From NCBI GenBank assembly GCA_964536465.1, contig CAZHXQ010000037.1:1-17437 (forward strand): a stretch of DNA of 17,437 nucleotides, in the 5' to 3' direction. Position 1 is the first letter of the stretch; every line of letters begins with the position of its first letter. The stretch comes from Mesolinea sp964536465. GTDB taxonomy: Bacteria; Chloroflexota; Anaerolineae; Anaerolineales; Anaerolineaceae. The notes under the pieces are model-generated. The model made no database searches, was not told the DNA's origin, and saw only the letters and a program-made list of their open reading frames with translations. The position numbers and the translations under genes were made by a program. Shown here piece by piece: positions 7,220-15,500 of the stretch.

Positions 7220-8191
7220 TTAATCCAACAAGCGGACGAGTTCAAACAAACTCTCGTCAAGTTCCTTGACTTTTCCGATAATTTCCCCGTAGGGAGTAGC
7301 CGTGACCACATTCTTGTTGAGACCGATAAGAACACCGTATTCTTCTCTATCGATGGCTTGAACCGAGCCAGCACCCAGCCTGGAAGCCAAAATCCGATCA
7401 GAAGCTCCTGGCTCTCCGCCTCTCTGAACGTGTCCCAAAATGGTTGAACGCACGCTGAAGCCCAACCTGTCTCTGTGCGCGACGAAGAATTCAGTCAATT
7501 TGGCAGCGTTGTAATCGGCGCCCTCAGCTGCAACGACTATGGCATGGTTTTTGCCCTTCTCATAGGCAAGGCGCAGCTTCTCTGCAATTTCTTCAGGATC
7601 GGTCTTCCTTTCAGGTACGGTGATGGCTTCCGCCCCACCAGCCAGACCAGCTGCCAGTGCCAGATATCCACATTTACGTCCCATCACCTGAAGGATGAAG
7701 GCACGCTGGTGAGATGAAGCTGTAACTTTCAGACGGTCTATTGCTTCCAGGGCGATATTGAGGGCGGTATCGACACCAATAGTGATTTCAGAACCAACCA
7801 GGTCGTTATCGATCGTGGATGCAACGCCCACCACCGGGTAACCCATCTTGGAGAGTTCGTAAGCGCCAGCCTGAGAGCCATTTCCACCAATGACTACCAG
7901 GGCATCAACACCACGTTGATTAAGCCGGCGAATCGCCTCAATACGTCCTTCTACTGTGGTAAATGCCTCACACCGGGCACTGCCCAAAATTGTGCCGCCC
8001 TGCTGTAAAATTCCTCCGACATCTCGGGTGCTCATACGGTCAAATTGTCCGTTGATCAACCCTTGATAACCATTGCGAATGCCATAAACAGACCACTCTT
8101 TAGCAATGCCAGTGCGTACCACAGCCCTGATTGCCGCATTCATACCAGGCGCATCTCCACCACTTGTCAAGACCGCAATACTTTTCTTCAT
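7220..8191 (-). CDS. pfkA: 6-phosphofructokinase (PfkA family)
   Basis: This enzyme phosphorylates fructose-6-phosphate to the 1,6-bisphosphate in glycolysis. The 323 residues carry the family motifs: GGDAPGMN (11-18), TIDND (126-130, catalytic Asp128), MGRKCG (170-175) and HVQRGGEPGASDR (254-266). The phosphoryl-donor site reads GGNGS (102-106). Gly105 matches the ATP-type enzymes (PPi-type enzymes have Asp there), and the residue before TIDND is Ser125, not the Lys of PPi enzymes, so ATP is the likely donor. Asn104 replaces the Mg-binding Asp103 of E. coli PfkA, which is unusual. AAGGAG five bases before the ATG is a strong SD. It converges on prfB and diverges from the response-regulator gene. 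Confidence 0.95.
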   Translation of the reverse strand: MKKSIAVLTSGGDAPGMNAAIRAVVRTGIAKEWSVYGIRNGYQGLINGQFDRMSTRDVGGILQQGGTILGSARCEAFTTVEGRIEAIRRLNQRGVDALVVIGGNGSQAGAYELSKMGYPVVGVASTIDNDLVGSEITIGVDTALNIALEAIDRLKVTASSHQRAFILQVMGRKCGYLALAAGLAGGAEAITVPERKTDPEEIAEKLRLAYEKGKNHAIVVAAEGADYNAAKLTEFFVAHRDRLGFSVRSTILGHVQRGGEPGASDRILASRLGAGSVQAIDREEYGVLIGLNKNVVTATPYGEIIGKVKELDESLFELVRLLD

Positions 8192-8223
8192 CTTATCTCC
8201 TTGTGTGCTTGGACTTGGTTGCT

Positions 8224-8231
8224 ATTATAAT
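8224..8231. promoter_or_regulatory. Self-complementary -10 box shared by pfkA and the divergent regulator gene
   Basis: ATTATAAT is a perfect palindrome that holds TATAAT on both strands: 8226-8231 on plus and 8229-8224 on minus. Predicted starts near 8238 (plus) and 8217 (minus) leave leaders of about 20-25 bases that contain the two SD sequences (GGAGG 8248-8252 plus; AAGGAG 8202-8197 minus). The -35 boxes are poor (TTGTGT at 8201-8206 on plus, 19-bp spacing; none evident on minus). Confidence 0.55.
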
Positions 8232-8258
8232 TCAACAAATCTTGTTTGGAGGCTTACT

Positions 8259-9035
8259 TTGAAAAGAGATATCCTGGTGGCTTTGTACAGTGAGGATGCC
8301 TATGTATTGGACTGGATGTCTCTGCTGGTCGTGCGCGATTGGCGCACTCGGGTAGTGGCTGAGGCAAGCGGTCCTACAGAATTAGCCCAAATTTTGAATC
8401 AAAGCCATCTTATGGTCGATGGACTCGTCCTGGATCTCGATAATGTCAGTGACCTCAGGTACGTTGGAGAAACTCTGTCAGAGTTCTCTCACGAAGTAAA
8501 GGTGATTGGGCTCTGTACCAAAAGGCAGCCTGATTTCTTCAAATTTATGCCCGAATGTGCCATCGCCGGCTTGTTATACAAGCAGGAAATCAAAACTTCT
8601 CTGGGGTGGTCAATCACCTTCGCTGCTGAAGGCAAGCCGGTTTATACCCCTCTTGGATTGGAAGACGCCTGGAAAGCAAATTTTTTTGTCCCCAGAGAAC
8701 GTCTGGTGTTGCGCTCCCGAAGTTATCCCGGGCTGACCGATCGTCAGGCGGAAATTGCGCGACTGGCAATCATCTTTTCAATTGGACGCAGAGATTTGGC
8801 GGATGAATTAAAGATTTCGGACCAGTGGGGCTATGGTGTTGTCAGTGAACTCTACGATCATCTTGGATTGGGCGATCTGTTGGACGAAGGACAGGATTTC
8901 AACAGCATAATGGAGAATGATCCAGTCATCAAAGCTCATATCGACGAGATCCTGGCAGACCTTGGTACCAGCAAGAAGGCTCGCGACCTTGAAACCCTCG
9001 CATTTCACCTTCTGACGATGCCGGTGATCGAGTGA
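8259..9035 (+). CDS. NarL/LuxR-like response regulator, divergent
   Basis: With the TTG start at 8259, six bases after GGAGG, the protein has 258 residues. Residues 1-125 resemble a receiver: acidic pair Glu12-Asp13, candidate phospho-Asp59 (LVLDLD), switch Thr87 and Lys108 (GLLYK), close to NarL numbering. Residues about 157-204 align with a LuxR-type helix-turn-helix (LTDRQAEIARLA, then RRDLADELKIS, ending YDHLGL), although the recognition helix is atypical (DQWGYGVVSELY). A further ~54 residues follow the HTH, where NarL-type proteins normally end. An open frame extends upstream to 8106 but runs into pfkA and lacks the family fold. No histidine kinase is adjacent. The regulated genes are unknown; pfkA across the shared promoter region is a possibility only. 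Confidence 0.7.
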   Translation: MKRDILVALYSEDAYVLDWMSLLVVRDWRTRVVAEASGPTELAQILNQSHLMVDGLVLDLDNVSDLRYVGETLSEFSHEVKVIGLCTKRQPDFFKFMPECAIAGLLYKQEIKTSLGWSITFAAEGKPVYTPLGLEDAWKANFFVPRERLVLRSRSYPGLTDRQAEIARLAIIFSIGRRDLADELKISDQWGYGVVSELYDHLGLGDLLDEGQDFNSIMENDPVIKAHIDEILADLGTSKKARDLETLAFHLLTMPVIE

Positions 9036-9048
9036 AGACAACCACTTG

Positions 9049-9085
9049 CCTGTGGTTTCGAGGTCTGTTGACGCACAGGTTTTTT
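9049..9085 (+). terminator. Probable intrinsic terminator after the regulator gene
   Basis: CCTGTG (9049-9054) pairs with CACAGG (9074-9079), followed immediately by TTTTTT (9080-9085). The loop is long (19 bases). A competing hairpin AACCAC/GTGGTT (9040-9045/9052-9057) uses part of the same 5' arm. Confidence 0.5.
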
Positions 9086-9111
9086 AGGTTAATGAACGTC
9101 GAAAATCCAGC

Positions 9112-10410
9112 TTGACTCCCTCCAGGTTGGGCCTTGGTCCGACCGCAAGCTTTCTGATGCTGATGCTGACAATGGAAGTCGAGCCCCCCGTTCGGCTGCA
9201 CCCTGATGCTAATTGTGGCGGAGGGAGACGAGCCCCCTCCGCATGTCCGGACTTGGTCCAGCCACATTACCAATCAATTTTATTTTCGGCAGAGGGAGGC
9301 AAGACCCCTCCGTACGGCTGGGCCCTGATGCTAATTGTGGCGGAGGGAGACGAGCCCCCTCCGTACGGCCGGGCCTTGGTCCGGCCGCTAAGCAAGCGGA
9401 TGATGGTCTTGGCGGAGAGACGAGCCCCCTCCGTACGGCCGGGCCTTGGTCCGGCCGCTACTCAGTCTAATGTTGAACTTTGAGTGGGGAGATATGCCCC
9501 TTCTTACGTCTGGGCTTTGGTCCAGCCGCAAGCTGTCTGATTCTGACCTTGGCGTAGGGAGGCGAGCCCCCTCCGTACGGCTGGGTTTTAGTTTAGCCGC
9601 TGAGCAGTCTGATTCTGATCTTGGCGGGGGGAGTCAAGCTCCTCCTGGGCTTTAGTCCAGTCGCGGACCAGACTGATGTTGAACTTTGAGTGGGGAGATA
9701 TGCCCCTTCTTACCTCTGGGCTTTGGTCCAGCCGCTGAGCAATCTGAATCTGATCTTGGCGGAGGGAGACGAGCCCCCTCCGTACGGCCGGGCCTTGGTC
9801 CGGCTGCCGAGTAGGCCAAAGTTTACTTCAACAGAGGAAGAAAAGTTTCCTCTAAACGGCTCGGCCTTTGTCCGATCACATCGCTAATCAATATTCCTTT
9901 CGGCAAAGGGAGACGATCCCCCTCCGTACGGCCGGGCCTTGGTCCGGCCGCAAGCTTTCTGATGCTGAAGCTGGCAATGGGAGTCAAGCCCCCCGTTCGG
10001 CTGGGCCCTGATGCTAATTGTGGCGGAGGGAGACGAGCCCCCTCCGTACGACTGAGGACTGATGCTAATTGTGGCGGAGGGAGACGAGCCCCCTCCGTAC
10101 GGCCGGGCCTTGGTCCGGCCGCTAATCAATCTGATGTTGAACTTTGAGTGGGGAGACGAGCCCCCTCCGTACAGACGGGCCTTGGTCCAGCCACATTACC
10201 AATCAATTTTATTTTCGGCGGAGGGAGGCAATACCCCTCCGTACGACTGAGTTCTGATGCTAATTGTGGCGGAGGGAGACGAGTCTCTGCCGTACGGCCG
10301 GGCATTGGTCCGGCCGCTAAGCAAGTGGATGATGATCTTGGCGGAGGGAGACGAGCCCCCTCCGTACGGCCGGGCCTTAGTCCAGCCGCGGAGCAGACTA
10401 TTGTTAATCT
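9112..10410. repeat. Tandem array of about 20 two-hairpin repeat units (non-coding)
   Basis: I can delimit units starting at about 9113, 9168, 9217, 9288, 9339, 9411, 9483, 9551, 9623, 9690, 9758, 9830, 9902, 9973, 10022, 10073, 10148, 10217, 10268 and 10340. A full unit (67-75 bp) has hairpin A (GGCGGAGGG ... CCCTCCG), a GTAC junction in most copies, hairpin B (CGGCCGGGC ... GTCCGGCCG with a 4-base CTTG loop), then a 20-25 base AT-richer spacer, often CTGATnCTnAT-like. Five units (9168, 9288, 9973, 10022, 10217) are short, about 50 bp, and lack the right arm of hairpin B. Unit lengths are mostly not multiples of three and open frames switch continually, so the array is not a repeat protein. 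It fills the space between the convergent regulator gene and cyclase gene. It is not a CRISPR: the spacers are related to one another and the repeats are not uniform. Function unknown. Confidence 0.95.
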
Positions 10411-10491
10411 TGGCCTGAGAAGATATAGTCAGAAGATTTTCAACATGACAAATTGGCTACAACAATTAACTCTCTCTTGTGGCTATGCGCA

Positions 10492-11127
10492 TTAATCCGT
10501 TGTTTTGAGGACTGCCCTTACCGGGCTGGCTTCACGCGACTCCAGTTTCAACGGGAGGCATACCAGTTCATACTCGCCGGGGGAGGCATTACGCAAATCG
10601 AGTGTCTCCAAAATAATCACATTATTCGACAACAAGATCTCATGAGGAGTGACAAGATCGTTATAGGGAGCGATGGATAAATAGTCAATCCCCACCAGTT
10701 TACAACCACGCTCCACCAGCCACCGGGCGGCGTTCGATTCGATGGCAACGTAATCAGGCTTAAACGGTTGAGATGGATGGTCCCACAGCTTGCTGTTGGA
10801 GGTTTTGAAAAGCAATCTGCTCACATCTTCAATTCGGAGCCCTTCAAGAAAGCTGGCGTCAATGCTCATAATCGAATCTGGCACTTCAACAACAGTGGCT
10901 GTTCCGATAAGGCAAGCGAGGTCCAAATTGTCCAAATTAGCCGCGCCTTCGATAAAATGTAGGGGCATGTCGATATGAGTGCCAACGTGTGCCCCCATTT
11001 TAATGGAACTGACATTGGAAGAGGCGCCATCTGCGATGCGGCTCTCCCAACCTAGCCTGACGGGCTCATCCCCTGGCCAGACCAGCATACCGTTGCTGAT
11101 TCCAACCGTGATATCGATCAATTTCAT
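10492..11127 (-). CDS. Cyclase / kynurenine formamidase-like metal-dependent hydrolase
   Basis: The protein has 211 residues, typical of the cyclase family (kynurenine formamidase KynB, isatin hydrolase and relatives). The metal-binding signature HVGTHIDMPLH gives His47, His51, Asp53 and His57. The N-terminus DITVGISNGMLVWPGD matches the family's opening D-[IL]-[ST]-x-x-[IL] and W-P-G-D elements. Members hydrolyse amides or cyclic compounds with bound Zn or Mn. No tryptophan-degradation gene is nearby, so the substrate is not predictable. GAGGTG upstream of the ATG is a good SD. It is divergent from the thiolase and its 3' end faces the repeat array. Confidence 0.88.
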   Translation of the reverse strand: MKLIDITVGISNGMLVWPGDEPVRLGWESRIADGASSNVSSIKMGAHVGTHIDMPLHFIEGAANLDNLDLACLIGTATVVEVPDSIMSIDASFLEGLRIEDVSRLLFKTSNSKLWDHPSQPFKPDYVAIESNAARWLVERGCKLVGIDYLSIAPYNDLVTPHEILLSNNVIILETLDLRNASPGEYELVCLPLKLESREASPVRAVLKTTD

Positions 11128-11177
11128 CTGAGCACCTCATTTGTATCGTGTCTGATAGTTTTCGCAAGCACTTTTGC

Positions 11178-11191
11178 TTACAATATTGTAA
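11178..11191. promoter_or_regulatory. Perfect 14-bp palindrome, candidate operator in the cyclase-thiolase spacer
   Basis: TTACAATATTGTAA is its own reverse complement. It also contains TACAAT on both strands. On minus, TACAAT (11190-11185) with TTGTCC (11214-11209) at 18 bp could be the cyclase promoter, so the palindrome would overlap its -10. A short hairpin AAGCA/TGCTT (11166-11170/11175-11179) adjoins it. Confidence 0.4.
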
Positions 11192-11332
11192 TTGAAGGCA
11201 GATATAACGGACAATCGATATTCTGGATAGCGGGATATAACTCAGACTGCTGAGAGCTTCTTGAAGGTTTTCCGGTGCTTCCAGCGATCTTATCTTTAAG
11301 GAACTGCTGGCATAGTGATTTGACGAGGTTGT

Positions 11333-12481
11333 ATGAATAAGGTTTATATCGCAGGGATCGGGCAGACGCCAGTTTTCGAAAGCTGGGAAAAATCGTTGAA
11401 GGAACTGGCTGGGGATGCCGGTCTGATGGCTATGGAGGACGCTGGCATTGGCTATCCGGATGCACTTTTCGTCGGCAACATGATGGCTATTACGGCAAAT
11501 CGACAGGCCCAACTGGCAACACTGATGGCTGACTGGCTGGGTTTCCACCACAAACCAGCCATTTCTATTGAAACAGCCTGCAGTTCCGGGGCAGCTGCAT
11601 TTCGTGTGGCCTTGATGGCTATTGCCAGCGGTGAACTCGAAAGCGCTCTGGTTATCGGAGCAGAAAAGATGACCGACTCCCCTGGCAGTGAAATCACTGC
11701 CAGCCTGGCTACCGCCGCGGACGCTGAACTGGAGGCGGACTTTGGGCTCTCTTTCGTCGGTCTGAACGCGCTGCTGATGCGCCGCTATATGCACGAATAT
11801 GGTTGGCGTCATGCAGATTTCGCTAATTTCTCGATCAATGCGCATGCGAATGCTGTTCACAACCCTAACGCCCGTTTCCGAAAAGCAATCAGCAAAGATA
11901 TCTTCACTAACTCAGCCATGATCTCAGACCCGATTAATCTGATGGACGCTTCACCGGTGTCAGACGGCGCGGCCGCGATCGTCTTATCTGCACGTCCTAT
12001 CCAGACGGAAGGCAAAAACGTTTCGGTAATCGCCTCTGCGGCCATGACCGATACGCTCTCGCTCCAAAACCGTCAAAATAACATCAAATTAAGCGCAGCC
12101 GAGACCTCAGCCAGAGCCGCCTACGCGCAGGCCGGGTTATCTCCTTCGGATATGGGGCTTTTTGAATATCATGACGCTTTTTCAATTATGGCAGCCCTAT
12201 CCCTTGAGGCGGTTGGTTTTTGTGAACCCGGTCAAGGTCCACGCCTGGCAATTGACGACAGAATAAAATATGACGGCGAGATACCGGTCGCGACCATGGG
12301 CGGACTGAAGGCTCGGGGCCACCCTGTCGGCGCCACCGGTATCTACCAGCTGGTAGAGGCGACTCTCCAACTTCAGGGGCGAGCCGGCCCAACCCAGGTC
12401 AAGCGCAATCAATACGCGCTGACACAAAACATCGGCGGCTCAGGATCGAATATCATCACCCATATTCTACAGGCTGAGTGA
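11333..12481 (+). CDS. Thiolase-family protein, SCP2-thiolase-like
   Basis: The 382 residues fit the short thiolases of SCP2/acetyl-CoA C-acyltransferase type. The nucleophilic Cys83 lies in ETACSSGAAAF. His280 (EYHDAFS) and His330 (GGLKARGHPVGATG) are the other active-site residues. The C-terminal motif is NIGGSGSN (366-373), where degradative and biosynthetic thiolases have a second catalytic cysteine; loss of that Cys is usual for SCP2-like members. These catalyse acyl-CoA condensation or cleavage, sometimes with a DUF35 partner, but no DUF35 or HMG-CoA synthase gene is adjacent. GAGG at 11325-11328 supports the ATG. It is followed after 54 bp by the GH13-like gene with which it shares no obvious pathway. 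Confidence 0.9.
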   Translation: MNKVYIAGIGQTPVFESWEKSLKELAGDAGLMAMEDAGIGYPDALFVGNMMAITANRQAQLATLMADWLGFHHKPAISIETACSSGAAAFRVALMAIASGELESALVIGAEKMTDSPGSEITASLATAADAELEADFGLSFVGLNALLMRRYMHEYGWRHADFANFSINAHANAVHNPNARFRKAISKDIFTNSAMISDPINLMDASPVSDGAAAIVLSARPIQTEGKNVSVIASAAMTDTLSLQNRQNNIKLSAAETSARAAYAQAGLSPSDMGLFEYHDAFSIMAALSLEAVGFCEPGQGPRLAIDDRIKYDGEIPVATMGGLKARGHPVGATGIYQLVEATLQLQGRAGPTQVKRNQYALTQNIGGSGSNIITHILQAE

Positions 12482-12487
12482 TACAAT
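12479..12487 (+). promoter_or_regulatory. Candidate extended -10 promoter of the GH13-like gene over the thiolase stop
   Basis: TGATACAAT fits TGn-TACAAT, with its TG taken from the thiolase TGA stop. Predicted initiation is near 12494, leaving a leader of about 40 bases. No -35 box is convincing. Confidence 0.35.
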
Positions 12488-12535
12488 TCATCAATATAGA
12501 CAACAACTAAATATATTTCTATGGAAGAGGGACCG

Positions 12536-15500
12536 ATGAAGGAATTCCACGCCACCAAGGCAGCGCGCGATAAATACCAGTTTGATGACGTCTTATTTTC
12601 AAAAAGTGGGAATCTGGTTTTTGCAAATTTCCAGGCCTCCAGAGAATTTGCCCACAAAATCAATCAACTGCGAACTGACAACGATGATCCTGACTCGTTC
12701 GCCTCGCCTGCCGATATCAATGCGATGGGCCTGATTGACGAGATTTCTCATCACATCATTGAGGAGTATTACAAGACCCACGGAAAAAGCATTCAGTCAG
12801 CCCTGGCGCGATTTTTGATCGGTCGGATTGGGCGCGAAGAAGTCATTGAAACGCTCACAAAATTCAATCAGCAGTTCCCTCCCACTGCTGTTTACCGAGG
12901 TGAAGAAAGTGTCCAGGACTATCTCAATGGTTCAGACCACGGCACCCGCAATTATGACATCACAGTGGAAGAAATGTTGATGACCTGGTTACTCAATGTC
13001 AATCCCGCTGCCAAACGGTATCGCGAGATCTTTGACGATCGCCATCTTTATACCAACAGCGCATATGCACCACTCCTGGACGGCATACAGGCCTTCTTCA
13101 AAACCCAACCCACCTTTGGTCCTGAAAACCAAGACCTGATTACCATGCTCCGCACCCCCGCTTTAAGGGAGCCGGATTCGCTAACAGGACAACTGGAGTT
13201 TATCCGTAAATTTTGGGCGGCTTACCTGGGTGAATACGTGCTGCGGTTGCTCGGCAACATCGATTTATACTCAGAAGAAGCCAAGGCTCGCGCGATGCTA
13301 TTTACAGCCGCACCCGATTTTTCCAATCCGGAAACATTTGTCCCGGAATATAAAGTTGATGCCTGGGGAGAAAAGCTGAGTGAGGACGAAAATTATAGCC
13401 CGGACAGCGACTGGATGCCCAGGGTAGTGATGCTGGCAAAAAACGCCTTTGTCTGGCTCAACCAACTTTCTCGCGAATACCAGCGTCAGATCGACCACCT
13501 GGACCAGGTTCCCGATGAAACGCTCGACCGTATGGCTCAATGGGGCTTTACCGGCCTTTGGTTGATCGGGTTATGGGAGCGTAGTGAAGCCTCACGTGAA
13601 ATCAAGCAAAGGATGGGAAATCCAGACGCGGTTGCCTCGGCCTATTCGCTGGCGCGTTATCAGATAGCCGCTCGGCTGGGCGGCGACGCCGCTTACGAGA
13701 ACCTCTTTCAACGCTGTCAGGCGCGAGGAATCAAGCTAGCCAGCGATATGGTCCCAAACCATATGGCTATAGATTCCGACTGGGTTTACGACCACCCGGA
13801 TTGGTTTATCCAAGCTGACCGCCCTCCTTTCCCCGCTTATCAGTTCGACAGCCCTGATCTTTCAAAGCGTCCCGAGGTCAGCATTCACCTGGAAGATCAC
13901 TACTATTCGCGCACAGACGCAGCGGTGGTCTATAAGTATTACAACCACAACAATGGTCAGACACGCTATATTTACCACGGCAACGACGGTACCAGTATGC
14001 CCTGGAATGACACCGCTCAGCTGGATTACCTGAATCCGATAGTACGCGAAGCTGTTATTCAGACTATTCTGGAGGTCGCTCGAAAATTCCCCATCATCCG
14101 CTTTGATGCCGCCATGACGCTGACCAAAAAGCATTACCAGCGCCTGTGGTTCCCCCAGCCAGGCAGCGGTGGTGACATCCCCTCCCGAGGGGAGTATGCC
14201 ATGACCAAGGAAGCCTTTGACCAGGCCATGCCAGAAGAGTTCTGGCGAGAGGTGGTCGATCGGGTTGCCTCCGAAGTACCCGACACCCTGCTGCTGGCAG
14301 AAGCATTTTGGCTGATGGAAGGCTATTTTGTGCGCACTCTGGGCATGCACCGGGTCTACAACAGCGCCTTCATGCATATGCTTCGCAATGAAGAAAATGA
14401 GAAATACCGCCAGCTGATCAAGAACACCCTGGCTTACGATCCGCAAATCCTAAAACGCTACGTCAATTTCATGAACAATCCCGACGAAGAAACAGCAGTA
14501 GAGCAGTTCGGCAAAGGTGACAAATATTTTGGGGTTTGCACACTGCTTGCCACCATGCCTGGATTGCCTATGTTTGGTCACGGTCAAATTGAGGGTTACT
14601 CTGAAAAATACGGTATGGAATACTACCGACCTTACTGGGATGAAACCCCCGACCAGGGGCTGGTTAACCACCATACCACCATTATTTTCCCGCTGCTGCA
14701 CCGGCGTAAGATTTTCGCGGAGGTGGAAAACTTCCGGCTTTATGACTTTTATAACGAAGCCGGCCATGTTGACGAAAACGTCTTTGCCTACAGCAATTAT
14801 TACAAGGGCGAGGCAGCCCTGGTAATTTACAATAATCGCTATGGTGACAGTTCCGGCTGGGTCAAGCAATCCGCGCCTTATCTGATAAAAGAGGGCGAAG
14901 AAGGTTCCCTGCGTCAGAGCGATCTCGCGGGCGCGCTCCAGCTTCAGGGTAGTAATGATGACTTTGTGATCTTTCGGGACAACACCTCAGGCCTCTGGTT
15001 TATCCGCAGCCTTGGTGAGGTACGCGAACGTGGTCTGCGGTTCGAGCTGCAGGCTTACAGCCACCAGGTTTTACTCGACTTCAGCACCGTCAGCGGAGCG
15101 CAGTTCGCCGCGCTGAACGATCTGCTCAAAGGTAGCGGCATACGGGATCTTGAAGGTGCCCTGGATGAAATCCATCTGTCACCTTTGCTGCAGCCTTTGC
15201 GAGGGTTGCTTAACGTTTCAAATCTTAAGCGCTTGAGCAAGCCCGAAATGCAGGGGATTGAGAAAAACATTTCCGCAAGCGCGCTTGCGGAAAGCCTGGA
15301 TTACCTGCGTCAGGCTGGCGAATCGCAACAAGGTGCCGTTGACCTTGAAAAAGCAGGTCAGCGAGCCAGACAACTCTTGATCAGTCTGTCAGACACAGAA
15401 AGGTTGGAAGGGATACTTGGACTTTCCGCCATGGTGACTACGCGCAGGGCGTATGAGATTTTCAGCGATAAGCTTTCGCAAGACCCGCGCAGACAGTATG

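Noticed and set aside
8106..8258. Longer N-terminus for the response-regulator gene
   Set aside because: It would overlap the divergent pfkA start, precede the predicted promoter, and add sequence with no receiver homology; TTG 8259 has a GGAGG at good distance.
9112..10250. Many overlapping open frames on both strands rich in Arg, Pro and Gly
   Set aside because: They are a by-product of the GC-rich repeats. Unit lengths such as 49, 67, 68 and 71 break the frame, no SD or stable start recurs, and the conserved property is arm pairing and not protein sequence.
9112..10410. CRISPR array
   Set aside because: Repeats are variable, spacers are related to one another, hairpins occupy most of each unit, and no cas gene is present.
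11066..11860. A 264-codon minus-strand open frame across the thiolase start
   Set aside because: It overlaps two well-supported genes, has no recognisable motif and looks like an antisense shadow.
12521..12535. ATG 12521 as start of the GH13-like gene
   Set aside because: No SD precedes it, while GAGGG lies five bases before ATG 12536. The difference is only five residues and remains uncertain.
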